DNA of 64,000 bases from Azospirillum sp. OGB3 (GCF_014192915.1 NZ_JACHYN010000013.1:1-64000); one strand, 5' to 3'. Positions 52,161 to 60,691 are shown, counted from the stretch's first letter. Notes: generated by a model from the sequence alone, not told the origin. Made by a program: numbers and translations.

Positions 52161-53827
52161 ACGCTCTTGGCCTCCCGACGTGCGCCCAGATCGCGGGCGG
52201 CGTCGCGCAGGACGGTCTTCTGGATTTTACCGGTCGATGTCTTCGGCAGGTCGCTGAACACAACGGTGCGCGGCACCTTGTAGTGCGCAATGCGGTCGCG
52301 GCACCATTGAATTATGTCGGACTCAGAGGGGCGCTCCGCGCCGGGCTTCACCGTCACGAAGGCGCAGGGGCTCTCCCCCCAACGGTCGTCGGGGCGGGCG
52401 ACCACGGCGGCCTCCAGAACGGCGGGGTGCCGGTACAACGCTTCCTCCACCTCCAGGGACGAGATGTTCTCGCCGCCGGATATGATGATGTCCTTGCTGC
52501 GGTCCTTCACCTCGATATAGCCGTCGGGATGCAGGACGCCCAGATCCCCGGTGCGGAACCAGCCGTCCTTCAGCGCCTCCTTGGTCGCCGCGGGGTTCTT
52601 CAGATAGCCCTTCATCACCGTGTTGCCGCGCAGCGCGATCTCGCCGATGGTCTGGGCGTCGGCGGGCACCGGCCGGCCGGTTTCGCGGTCGAGCACGGTC
52701 GCGTCCTCCACCGCGACGTGGTTCACCCCCTGCCGCGCGAATTGCAGCGCCAGCCCGTCGGCGTCGAGGTCCTCCCAGCCGGCCTGCGGCGCGCAGACGG
52801 TGGCCGGGCCGTAGCATTCGGTCAGCCCGTACATGTGCACCACCTCGAAGCCCAGCGCCGCCATGCCGGCGAGAACCGCGGAGGGCGGGGCGGCGCCGCC
52901 GGTGCCCACGATGACGCGGCGGGGGGCGGGGCGCCGCACCGGTGCCGGGGCGTGGATCAGCATGTTCAGCACGATCGGCGCGCCGCACAGATGGGTGACG
53001 CCCAGCTCCGCGATAGCGTCGAAGATCGCCGCCGGCTCCACCCGGCGCAGGCAGACATGGGTGCCGCCCGCGGCGGTGACCGCCCAGCTGTAGGTCCAGC
53101 CGTTGCAGTGGAACATCGGCAGCGTCCACAGGAAGACGCTGTCGGGCCGGACGTTCAGGGTGAAGGCGTTGCCCAGCGCGTTCAGATAGGCGCCGCGGTG
53201 GTGGTAGACGACGCCCTTGGGGTTGCCGGTGGTGCCGCTGGTGTAGTTCAGCGCGATGGCCTGCCACTCGTCGTCCGGCCCGCGCCAGGGGGCGGGGTCG
53301 GCGGCGGCGAGGAAGTCCTCATACTCCACCACACCCAGCGACGGCGCGTCGGGCGCCTGCTCGTCGGCGACCTCCACCACCGTGATCGGGCGCTCCGTCC
53401 GGGCGAGCGCCGCCTTGGCGACCGGCGACAGCTCGCGGTCCACGATCAGGAGCGTCGTCTCGCTGTGGTCGAGGATGAAGGCGATGGCGGCGGCGTCCAG
53501 TCGGGTGTTCAGCGCGTTCAGCACCGCCCCGGCGAGCGGCACCGCGTAATGGGCCTCCAGCAGCGCCGGGACGTTGGGCGCCAGCACCGACACCGTGTCG
53601 CCGCGCCTCACGCCGGCCCGCAGCAGCGCCCCGGCGAAGCGTCGCACCCGGTCGTGGAACTGCGCGTAGGTGATGGTGCGGCGGCCGTGGCGGATGGCCG
53701 GCTTGTCCGGATAGACCTTCGCCGCGCGTTTCAGGAAGCTGAGCGGGCTGAGCGGGACGTGATTCGCGGGATCGGGGGCGAGGCCACGGTCGAAGATCGA
53801 GGCGGTGCGGCTGAACGGGCCGGTCAT
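52157..53827 (-). CDS. Acyl-CoA ligase (DmdB/medium-chain type) in the met operon
   Basis: A 556-aa AMP-forming ligase. Motifs are YTSGTTGNPKGVVYHHRGAY for ATP, the YGLTECYGP adenylation site, and GWFRTGDLGVLHPDGYIEVK and the C-terminal Lys in KTSTGKIQK. Its closest-looking relatives activate short or medium acids, among them 3-methylthiopropionate (DmdB). The coupling to metN and the SAM-II control upstream make a sulfur-containing acid an attractive substrate; this is inference. Start at 53827 (MTGPFSRTAS). A palindromic repeat cluster separates it from the second MetQ. Confidence 0.82.
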   Translation of the reverse strand: MTGPFSRTASIFDRGLAPDPANHVPLSPLSFLKRAAKVYPDKPAIRHGRRTITYAQFHDRVRRFAGALLRAGVRRGDTVSVLAPNVPALLEAHYAVPLAGAVLNALNTRLDAAAIAFILDHSETTLLIVDRELSPVAKAALARTERPITVVEVADEQAPDAPSLGVVEYEDFLAAADPAPWRGPDDEWQAIALNYTSGTTGNPKGVVYHHRGAYLNALGNAFTLNVRPDSVFLWTLPMFHCNGWTYSWAVTAAGGTHVCLRRVEPAAIFDAIAELGVTHLCGAPIVLNMLIHAPAPVRRPAPRRVIVGTGGAAPPSAVLAGMAALGFEVVHMYGLTECYGPATVCAPQAGWEDLDADGLALQFARQGVNHVAVEDATVLDRETGRPVPADAQTIGEIALRGNTVMKGYLKNPAATKEALKDGWFRTGDLGVLHPDGYIEVKDRSKDIIISGGENISSLEVEEALYRHPAVLEAAVVARPDDRWGESPCAFVTVKPGAERPSESDIIQWCRDRIAHYKVPRTVVFSDLPKTSTGKIQKTVLRDAARDLGARREAKSV

Positions 53828-53867
53828 GACGGAGCTTCCTGAAAAGTCGAGGTTTTTGCCCGTTGAT

Positions 53868-54010
53868 ACCCCTCTCCCGCCCCGGGAGAGGGAAGGGGCC
53901 CGCGCAATGCGCGGGAAGGGTGAGGGTGCTGCCAACGGATCGGTGTTCGATTCTCGGCAGTACCCTCACCCGGCCCTTCGGGCCACCCTCTCCCGAGACG
54001 GGAGAGGGAA
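53868..54010. repeat. Cluster of palindromic repeats
   Basis: Four hairpins lie in 143 bases: CCCTCTCCCGC-CC-GGGAGAGGG, CCCGCGCAATGCGCGGG, CGGCCCTTCGGGCC and CCCTCTCCCGAGACGGGAGAGGG. Two are enclosed by GGGTGAGGGTGCTGCC and its near complement at 53956-53971. The cluster separates the acyl-CoA ligase from the second MetQ inside a same-strand gene run and may cause partial termination or mRNA processing. Confidence 0.8.
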
Positions 54011-54024
54011 CGGACAGGCCGCGC

Positions 54025-54804
54025 TCACCAAGTCGGGATGATGGTGCCGTTGAAGCGGGTGTTGATGAAGTCGCGCACCTCGGCGGAGCGGTAAAGCTCG
54101 ATGAAGCGCTTGATCGCCGGGTCCTCGGCGCGGTCCTTGCGGACGGCCCAGACGAGGTGCCACTTCGACTGGTCGTCCTCCAGAACCAGCGCGGTCTTGG
54201 GAGTCAGCCCGGCCAGGACCGCGTAGTTCAGCGTGATGACCGAGGCGTCCACGTCGTCCAGCGAACGCGGAAGCTGGGCCGCATCCAGTTCCACCAGCTT
54301 GATCTTCTTCGGGTTGGACGCGATGTCGGCGATGGAGGTGTTCAGGCCCGCCCCATCCTTCAGCCCGATCACCCCGGCCTTGGCCAGCAGGAACAGGGCG
54401 CGGGCGCCGTTGGTCGGGTCGTTGGGGATGGAGACGCTGGCCCCCTCTTTCAGGTCGGCCAGCGCCGCGACCTTCTTCGCGTAGATGCCCATGGGCACGA
54501 CGATGCTCTTGGCGATCGGCGCGATGTCGTAGCCGCGCTGCTTGATCTGATTGTCCAGGAAGGGCTGGTGCTGGAAGTTGTTGGCGTCGATGTCGCCGGA
54601 CTGGAGCGCCGCGTTGGGCATGTTCCAGTCGGTGAACTCGATGACCTCCGCCTTCAACCCCTCCTTGGCGGCGATCTTCGCCGTGTATTCGAGGATCTCG
54701 CCATAGGGGCCGGCGGACACGCCGAGCTTCAGGGACGCGGCGCCGGCCCCGGTGGAGACGGTGAGAAGGGCAGCGGCGGCGATGGACGTGAGAAAGGCTT
54801 TCAC
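54025..54804 (-). CDS. MetQ-type binding protein (second copy)
   Basis: This 259-aa NlpA/MetQ-family protein has signal peptide LTSIAAAALLTVSTGAGAAS. Conserved segments are KLGVSAGPYGEILEYTAKIA, NNFQHQPFLDNQIKQRGYDI and SIPNDPTNGARALFLLAKAG. It differs widely from the first copy, so it may bind a different sulfur compound (for example D-methionine or a derivative). It lies 73 bases after a small conserved ORF and is the first transport gene after the SAM-II riboswitch. Confidence 0.92.
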   Translation of the reverse strand: MKAFLTSIAAAALLTVSTGAGAASLKLGVSAGPYGEILEYTAKIAAKEGLKAEVIEFTDWNMPNAALQSGDIDANNFQHQPFLDNQIKQRGYDIAPIAKSIVVPMGIYAKKVAALADLKEGASVSIPNDPTNGARALFLLAKAGVIGLKDGAGLNTSIADIASNPKKIKLVELDAAQLPRSLDDVDASVITLNYAVLAGLTPKTALVLEDDQSKWHLVWAVRKDRAEDPAIKRFIELYRSAEVRDFINTRFNGTIIPTW

Positions 54805-54877
54805 GGAACGGGTCCTTTATGGGCAGTGTGGAATGGCTTTGTCGAACGATGGTGGCGTGTGAAATGCGGGCGCGCGA

Positions 54878-55078
54878 TCAGCGCCGCCGCACGCCGGAGC
54901 GCCGGGCCGCCAGCTGCTGGGCGGCGCGCTCGGCCTGTCCGACGTTGCGGAAGGTCTTGCGGTCCAGGTCCTTGAAGGACCAGTCGGAGACGAAGAAGGT
55001 GAAGCCGCTCTGGCCGGCGACGACGATGCCGGCGGACCGGCCCTGGACCTCGATGGCGTAGGCGTTGGACGTGTTCAT
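54878..55078 (-). CDS. Small conserved-looking protein (66 aa)
   Basis: The ATG at 55078 follows GGGAGACC. The protein has a beta-rich core, AYAIEVQGRSAGIVVAGQSG, FTFFVSDWSFKDLDRKTFRN, then a helix ERAAQQLAARRSG with a basic tail. I have a sense of similar small proteins in other alphaproteobacteria but cannot name a family. An in-frame upstream ATG at 55126 would add 16 residues over a CCGCAGCGCTGCGG hairpin. It sits between the riboswitch and metQ. Confidence 0.6.
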   Translation of the reverse strand: MNTSNAYAIEVQGRSAGIVVAGQSGFTFFVSDWSFKDLDRKTFRNVGQAERAAQQLAARRSGVRRR

Positions 55079-55166
55079 GACATGGTCTCCCTCGGCCCGC
55101 AGCGCTGCGGCGCGCGGGATTTTCATGCGGATCGGGTGCTGGACGGAACGGGTGGGCGCGCTGGGG

Positions 55167-55259
55167 TCAGCGGCGACACGAGGTGCTGCGCATTCGGCAA
55201 CACAGGCCCGTCACGGCGCCGGTCCGATCGGCGGGGGAGGGGAGGGTCATCATGGTCAT
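55167..55259 (-). CDS. Candidate leader peptide (30 aa) with Cys-rich end
   Basis: An AAGGAG ribosome site precedes an ATG at 55259 and a 30-codon ORF that begins MTMMTLPSPADRTG. It ends with three Cys in its last eleven residues (a CC pair and one SCRR at the end), plus two more Arg-flanked positions and a late Met. It lies between the SAM-II riboswitch and the 66-aa gene. Cys- and Met-rich short leader ORFs are known to sense sulfur amino acid supply by ribosome stalling. No terminator follows it directly, so the output mechanism is open. Confidence 0.5.
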   Translation of the reverse strand: MTMMTLPSPADRTGAVTGLCCRMRSTSCRR

Positions 55260-55297
55260 TCCGGTCACTCCTTCCAGAGTTCCACGACCGGTATCGT

Positions 55298-55351
55298 GGC
55301 GCTTTAGCGTTTGGTGACGCGGCGCAAGCTGGCGATCAAATTGCCGCGGGG
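55298..55351 (-). promoter_or_regulatory. SAM-II riboswitch
   Basis: On the minus strand the sequence reads GCGGC-AATTTGATC-GCC-AGCTTGC-GCCGC then GTCACCAAACGCTAAAGCG. The P1 stem (GCGGC/GCCGC), ATTTGA, GCTTGC and CGCTAAAG all match the SAM-II consensus of alphaproteobacterial metA/metX leaders, in order and spacing. It precedes the leader ORF, the 66-aa gene and metQ. SAM binding normally lowers expression. Confidence 0.85.
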
Positions 55352-55376
55352 CGCCCCCCTTGGGCGTCCGGCTTTT

Positions 55377-55406
55377 TATCTACAATGCGAGTGGGCATTC
55401 GGTCAA
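55377..55406 (-). promoter_or_regulatory. Probable promoter of the SAM-II unit
   Basis: TTGACC (55406-55401), 18 bases, then TAGATA (55382-55377) on the minus strand, about 26 bases upstream of the riboswitch. The region around it is locally AT-rich. Confidence 0.5.
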
Positions 55407-55476
55407 GGCAGAAAGTGAATTGATTTTGTGAAAATGCGTATACAGCAATTTTGCCTCGTTAAATTGGGCGCAAGAC

Positions 55477-56616
55477 TCAGCGCTTCCCGTCCTCACTCGC
55501 CGTCTCCCGCGGGCGGCTCTGCGCGTAGTGCAGCGACAGGGCGCGAATCTGCTCCTCGGTCAGGTTGCGCACGGCGGCGCCCATGATCCTGGACAGCGGG
55601 GTGTCGCCGTGCGCGTCCCGCTGCCAGAGGCGGAGCTGGTCGGCGATGTAGCTGGCGTGCTGCCCGTCGAGGCGGGGGTAACGCGGGTCGCGGTCCGCAC
55701 CATGGCAGCCGGAGCAGGCGGGCACCCCGGTGTCGCGGTCGCCGGACTCGGCCAGCCGGGCGCCCAGCTCCAGCAGGGCCGGATCGGCGTCGGCGGGCGC
55801 AGGGGGGAAAGGCGCCGCCGTCTGCCCGGCGTAATGGTCGGCGAGGCGGCGCAGGATCGACTCGTCCAGCCCGGCGGCCACCGGTTGCATGATGCCGCTG
55901 TTCCGTCCGCCCTCGGCATAGGCCTTCAGCGCGTGGAAGAGATACTCGGCGTTCTGGCCGGACAGGCGGGGGAAGGCGGCGGCGCTGTCCCCGCCGCCGC
56001 CGGCGCCGTCATAGCCGTGGCAGCGGGCGCAGTTGTCCAGCACCTCGCGGGCGGACCCGTCGAGCATCTGGAGGTCGGCCAGGGTCGAGCGGTCGCCGTC
56101 CGGCGGCGTCTCCCCGAAGGCGAGGCGGCGGTACTCCTCGGCGCTCATGCCGTCGAGCCGGCGCAGAAAGGCGGCCACCGCCCAGGGCTCGTCGTCGCGG
56201 GCCTGCGCGGGCCAAGCGGGCATGCCGGCGTATTTGATGCCGTTGTAGGTGATCCAGTACAGCTGCTTGTCCGTCCAGTCCCCGGTCTGCCCCGGCAGGA
56301 AGGGCGGGGTGGGCAGCATGTGACGGGAGATCGGGTTGCGTCCGACGTCCGGCGCGCCGTGGCAGGGGGCGCAGCCGTCCTCGTAATGGCCGGCGCCGCG
56401 CCGGATCAGCGCCGGGTCGTCGAGGTTGGGCGGATCGCTCACGAAGGCGGCGTGCGTCTCGATGGAGCTGCGCATCGCCATGCTGAAGAACCAGTGGACC
56501 GGCGGCCAGTGCTCCTTGCTGGCGGCGATGCTGTAGAGCCCCGACCAGGCGAACAGGAAGCCCCCCACCGCTTGGGCGCCCAGAACCAGCCCGATGATCG
56601 TCAGAACTCTGCGCAT
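55477..56616 (-). CDS. Triheme c-type cytochrome
   Basis: A 379-aa protein with one N-terminal helix (VLTIIGLVLGAQAVGGFLFA) as anchor or signal. Three CxxCH sites, CAPCH, CARCH and CSGCH, give three c-type haems. Methionine ligands are likely in KYAGMPAW, NSGIMQPV and the SRIMGAAV segment. It resembles membrane-bound dehydrogenase cytochromes and FixP-like diheme proteins extended by one domain. It is divergent from the caa3 oxidase operon across 150 bases, so it may donate electrons to that oxidase. Confidence 0.85.
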   Translation of the reverse strand: MRRVLTIIGLVLGAQAVGGFLFAWSGLYSIAASKEHWPPVHWFFSMAMRSSIETHAAFVSDPPNLDDPALIRRGAGHYEDGCAPCHGAPDVGRNPISRHMLPTPPFLPGQTGDWTDKQLYWITYNGIKYAGMPAWPAQARDDEPWAVAAFLRRLDGMSAEEYRRLAFGETPPDGDRSTLADLQMLDGSAREVLDNCARCHGYDGAGGGGDSAAAFPRLSGQNAEYLFHALKAYAEGGRNSGIMQPVAAGLDESILRRLADHYAGQTAAPFPPAPADADPALLELGARLAESGDRDTGVPACSGCHGADRDPRYPRLDGQHASYIADQLRLWQRDAHGDTPLSRIMGAAVRNLTEEQIRALSLHYAQSRPRETASEDGKR

Positions 56617-56766
56617 GGATGGGACGCTCCGCCGGTTGTGGGTGTTCGTCCCCGAGTGAATGCTCCCCCGCCGACCGAAGTTCCGGCGGAACCTGTGGCC
56701 TTGCCGTGAGTTTAGCCGTGCAACGACGCCGCCCGCCGCCGCGGGCCAACGCCGCGAGGGGGGTGC

Positions 56767-57795
56767 ATGGACCGCAGGTCTGGCCGCAGCGAAGGACGCA
56801 GACGGAGCTGGCGGGGGGCGGCCCTGGCCGGCGGAATCGGGCTCCTGGCGGCCTGCGAGCGGGGTCCGCAGTCCGCGCTCCACCCCGCCGGGCGCAACGC
56901 CGAGGCGATCCTCGACCTGACGCTGATTCTCGTCGCCGGGGGCGGGGTCATCTTCCTTTTCGTCATGGCCCTGGCGGGGTACGCCGTCATCGCCCGGCCG
57001 GAACGCTTCCCGGGAGGCCGCGCCTGGATCATCGGCGGCGGCCTCGTTTTTCCCATCGTCACGCTGACCGCGCTCCAGGTCTACGAGTTCGCCGTGGCCC
57101 GGCAACTGTCGGACACCGGCGGGGTGGAGCCGCTGCGCATCGAGGTCACCGGATACATGTGGTGGTGGGAGGTCCGCTACCCCAACGTGCGGGTGGGGGA
57201 AGGCGGGGAGGTCCTGCGCACCGCCAACCGCCTCGTCATTCCGGCCGGGCGCCCGGTGGAGGTGGTGGTGACCGCGGCGGACGTGATCCACAGCTTCTGG
57301 GTGCCCAGCCTGGGCGGCAAGATGGACATGATCCCCGGCCACGAGAACCGGCTGATCCTGGTCGGGGAGCGGCCCGGCACCTACCGCGGCCAGTGCGCCG
57401 AATACTGCGGCGCCCAACACGCGCTGATGGCCTTCGACGTGGTGGTGGAGCCGCCCGAGCGCTTCGAGGAATGGCTGGCCGCCGAGCGCCGCCCCGCCGC
57501 CGAACCCGACGGGCCGCAGCAGGTCGCCGGGCGCGACGCCTTCCTGCGCGCCGGCTGCGGGTCCTGCCACACGGTGCGCGGCACGCCGGCCAACGGGGCG
57601 GCCGGGCCGGACCTGACCCATGTCGGCGGGCGCGGCGCGCTGGCCGCCGGGACGCTGCCCAACACGCCGGAGGCCCTGGCCGGCTGGATCGCCGGGTCGC
57701 AGCACATCAAGCCGGAGAACCGCATGCCGTCCTTCCCGATCTTGGGCGGCGACGATCTGCACGCCATCGCCGTCTGGCTGGAGAGCCTGAAATGA
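56767..57795 (+). CDS. coxB: Cytochrome c oxidase subunit II with fused cytochrome c (caa3)
   Basis: A 342-aa protein with a lipobox (GIGLLAAC), two helices at about 45-120, then a cupredoxin domain. The CuA ligands are visible in VIHSFWVP and CAEYCGAQHALM. A C-terminal cytochrome c domain has CGSCH and Met in ENRMPSFP. This fusion defines a caa3-type oxidase. Its stop overlaps the next start in ATGA. Confidence 0.93.
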   Translation: MDRRSGRSEGRRRSWRGAALAGGIGLLAACERGPQSALHPAGRNAEAILDLTLILVAGGGVIFLFVMALAGYAVIARPERFPGGRAWIIGGGLVFPIVTLTALQVYEFAVARQLSDTGGVEPLRIEVTGYMWWWEVRYPNVRVGEGGEVLRTANRLVIPAGRPVEVVVTAADVIHSFWVPSLGGKMDMIPGHENRLILVGERPGTYRGQCAEYCGAQHALMAFDVVVEPPERFEEWLAAERRPAAEPDGPQQVAGRDAFLRAGCGSCHTVRGTPANGAAGPDLTHVGGRGALAAGTLPNTPEALAGWIAGSQHIKPENRMPSFPILGGDDLHAIAVWLESLK

Positions 57796-60323
57796 CCCCC
57801 CCGCTCGATGATGCCGCCCTGCCCAGCCGCCTGCCGCGCCCGAAGGAGGAGCTGGAGGCTCTGAAGCGCGCCTGGAAACCGACCTCCGGCCTCGGCCTGC
57901 TGAAGGAGGTGAACAACAACATCATCGGGGTGATGTACATCGGCACGGCGCTGCTGTTCTTCGTCATCTCGGGCACGCTGGCGCTGGTCATGCGCACGCA
58001 GCTCGCCGTGCCGGAGAACGACGTGCTGGGGCACAGCCTCTACAACCAGTTCTTCACCGTGCACGGCACGGGCATGATGTTCCTGTTCGCCGTGCCCATC
58101 GTCGAGGCCATCGGCGTCTTCCTGCTGCCCTCCATGCTGGCGGCGCGCGACCTGCCCTTTCCGCGACTGTCGGCCTTCGCCTTCTGGGCCTATCTGTTCG
58201 GCGGGCTGGCCTTCTTCTGCTCGCTGATCTTCGAGGTGGCGCCGGACGGCGGCTGGTTCATGTACCCGCCGCTGACCAGCATGAAGTTCTCGCCCGGCAT
58301 CAACGCCGATTTCTGGCTGCTCGGGATCGGCTTCATCGAGATCTCGGCCATCGCCGGGGCCATCGAGATCATCGTCGGCATCCTGCGCACCCGCCCGCCC
58401 GGCATGACGCTGGACAAGATCCCGGTCTATTGCTGGTCGATGCTGGTCATGGCGGGGATGATCGTCTTCGCCTTCCCGGCGGTGATCATCGCGACCGCGC
58501 TGCTGGAGATCGAGCGCGCCTTCGACTGGCCCTTCTTCATCGCGGAGCGGGGCGGCGACCCGCTGCTGTGGCAGCACCTGTTCTGGTTCTTCGGTCATCC
58601 GGAGGTCTACATCATCTTCCTGCCGGCGGCGGGGCTGGTGTCGATGATGGTGCCGGCGCTGGCGCAACGGCCGCTGATCGGCCACGACTGGGTGGTGGTG
58701 GCGCTGGTCGGCACCGGCTTCTTCAGCTTCGGCCTGTGGGTGCACCACATGTTCGCCACCGGCATCCCGCCGCTGAGTCTCAGCTTCTTCTCCGCCGCCA
58801 GCATGGCCGTGTCGGTGCCGGCGGGAATCCAGGTCTTCGCCTGGATCGCCACGCTGGGCAAGGGGCGGCTGCAATGGACGGTGGCGACGTGGTTCCTGCT
58901 GGGCTTCCTGTTCATCTTCGTGGCCGGCGGCCTGACCGGCGTGATGGTGGCGGTCATCCCCTTCGACTGGCAGGCCCATGACAGCTACTTCGTGGTGGCG
59001 CACCTGCATTACGTGCTGATCGGCGGCATGGTCTTCCCGGTCTTCGCCGGGCTGTATCACTGGTGGCCGACGATGAAGGGCACCATGCTGTCGGAGCGGC
59101 TGGGGCGCTGGGCCTTCTGGATGATGTTCATCGGCTTCAACGTCGCCTTCTTCCCCATGCATGTCAGCGGCCTGATGGGAATGCCGCGCCGCGTCTACAC
59201 CTATCCGGGGGATCTGGGCTGGAACGTCCTGAACATGGTCTCGACCGTCGGAGCCTTCGTGATGGCCTTCGGCGTCCTGCTGGTGCTGATCGACATGGCG
59301 CGCGACGCCTTCGGCCGAGGGCGCCCGGCACCGGAGAATCCGTGGAAGGCGGGGACGCTGGAGTGGATTCCGAACGACGACTACGCGACGCGCAGCATCC
59401 CGCACGTCCGCTCCCTCTACCCGCTGTGGGACAACCCCAACCTGTCGCGCGAGGTGCAGGAGGGCGCCCATTACCTGCCCGGCGCCCCGACCCGCCGGCG
59501 CGAGACCATCGTGACCAGCCCGATCGAGGCCCGGCCGCAGTATCTGATGCCGATGCCCGGTCCGCACTGGAGCCATTTCCTCGCCGGGCTGTTCACCGCC
59601 GCCCATTTCATCTGTCTGGCCGTGCAGCTCTACTGGGTGTCGCTGGTGCCGGGGGTGCTGGCCATCGCCTCGGTCTTCTGGTGGGTGTGGAGCCTCGACA
59701 AGGGCGCCGACCACCCGCCGCAGGACGTCGGCGGCGGCTGGCGGGTGCCGGTCTATCTCCAGGGGTCGGAGAACCATTCCTGGTGGGGGACGGCAGTCCT
59801 GCTGCTGGTGGACGGGACGGCCTTCGCCTGCCTGTGCTTCACCTACGTCTTCCTGTGGACGGTCAGCCCGGACGTCTGGCCGGTGGGCACCGGCTCCCTG
59901 CCGGGGCTGGGGTGGCTGTTCGGCGAGGCGGCGCTGTGGGTCGTCGCGGCGGGGGCGATGCTGCTGGCGAGCCGCGCCGTGGCCGGCAACCGCTCCTGGG
60001 CGATGCGCGGCCTGCTGCTCGCGGGTGTCCTGCTGATGGCCGCCGCCGCGGTGGCCGAGCCCTACAACCGCATCGGCAGCGGCCTCGTGGCGTCGGAGAG
60101 CGCCTACGGCGCCATCGTCTACATGCTGGCCTCCTGGCAGGTCTTCCACGTCGTGATCCTGGTCCTGATGACCGGTTATGTGCTCGCGCGCTCCTTCGCC
60201 GGGCGACTGCACGCGCGGCGCCGCGTCACCTTCGACAACACGATGTTGATGTGGATCTACACCTGCGGGCAGGGGATCGTGTCGCTCCTGCTGGTGCATC
60301 TGTTCCCGCGTCTGGCCGTGTGA
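57792..60323 (+). CDS. Fused cytochrome c oxidase subunits I and III
   Basis: An 843-aa protein. The first 560 or so residues are subunit I: haem and CuB ligands in HGTGMMF, FWFFGHPEVYI, WVHHMFATG and VVAHLHYVLIGG. The YPP and GHPEVY region keeps the Tyr for the His-Tyr crosslink. From about residue 600 a subunit III follows, with five helices and the HFICLAVQLYWVS segment. The I-III fusion is known in some caa3 and Thermus-type oxidases. It pumps protons while reducing oxygen. Confidence 0.95.
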   Translation: MTPPLDDAALPSRLPRPKEELEALKRAWKPTSGLGLLKEVNNNIIGVMYIGTALLFFVISGTLALVMRTQLAVPENDVLGHSLYNQFFTVHGTGMMFLFAVPIVEAIGVFLLPSMLAARDLPFPRLSAFAFWAYLFGGLAFFCSLIFEVAPDGGWFMYPPLTSMKFSPGINADFWLLGIGFIEISAIAGAIEIIVGILRTRPPGMTLDKIPVYCWSMLVMAGMIVFAFPAVIIATALLEIERAFDWPFFIAERGGDPLLWQHLFWFFGHPEVYIIFLPAAGLVSMMVPALAQRPLIGHDWVVVALVGTGFFSFGLWVHHMFATGIPPLSLSFFSAASMAVSVPAGIQVFAWIATLGKGRLQWTVATWFLLGFLFIFVAGGLTGVMVAVIPFDWQAHDSYFVVAHLHYVLIGGMVFPVFAGLYHWWPTMKGTMLSERLGRWAFWMMFIGFNVAFFPMHVSGLMGMPRRVYTYPGDLGWNVLNMVSTVGAFVMAFGVLLVLIDMARDAFGRGRPAPENPWKAGTLEWIPNDDYATRSIPHVRSLYPLWDNPNLSREVQEGAHYLPGAPTRRRETIVTSPIEARPQYLMPMPGPHWSHFLAGLFTAAHFICLAVQLYWVSLVPGVLAIASVFWWVWSLDKGADHPPQDVGGGWRVPVYLQGSENHSWWGTAVLLLVDGTAFACLCFTYVFLWTVSPDVWPVGTGSLPGLGWLFGEAALWVVAAGAMLLASRAVAGNRSWAMRGLLLAGVLLMAAAAVAEPYNRIGSGLVASESAYGAIVYMLASWQVFHVVILVLMTGYVLARSFAGRLHARRRVTFDNTMLMWIYTCGQGIVSLLLVHLFPRLAV

Positions 60324-60331
60324 GGTGAAGC

Positions 60332-60691
60332 ATGGAGAAGACGGCGTTCACCGCGACCTTCACCGGGATGATGTCGGCCTTCCTGATCTGGGCGGCCCAT
60401 TTCGCGGCGGTCTACGGCATCAACGGCCTGATCTGCGCCCGCGAGTGGGACGGGGTGGAACTGTACGGCCACCCCGTCGCGGTGGTGCTGATCCTGGGCG
60501 CTACGGCGGTCGCCCTGCTGCTGGCCGCGGCCGTGCTGGCGGCGGCGCTGTGGGGCGCCGCTCCGGGCCGGCGGACCAGCGAGGACCCGCGGCGCTTCAT
60601 CCGCCTGTTCACCGGGCTTGCCGCCGCGGGATCGCTGGTCGCCATCCTGTGGAACGGGCTGCCCGCCCTGCAGGTGCCGGCCTGCGGCTAA
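60332..60691 (+). CDS. Small membrane protein of the caa3 operon (119 aa)
   Basis: Three hydrophobic segments: MMSAFLIWAAHFAAVYGING, AVVLILGATAVALLLAAAVL and GLAAAGSLVAILWNGLPAL. GAGGTGAAGC lies just before the ATG, 8 bases after the oxidase stop. Position and size suggest a subunit IV-like or assembly protein, but the family is not recognised. Confidence 0.65.
   Translation: MEKTAFTATFTGMMSAFLIWAAHFAAVYGINGLICAREWDGVELYGHPVAVVLILGATAVALLLAAAVLAAALWGAAPGRRTSEDPRRFIRLFTGLAAAGSLVAILWNGLPALQVPACG

Noticed and set aside
53868-54010. CRISPR array
   Set aside because: The repeated units are palindromes of unequal length without regular spacers; no cas genes are in the window.
57381-60299. 972-aa open frame antisense to the caa3 oxidase genes
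   Set aside because: It is low-complexity His/Gln/Arg/Gly-rich protein, lies wholly opposite clear oxidase genes and arises from GC-rich codon bias.
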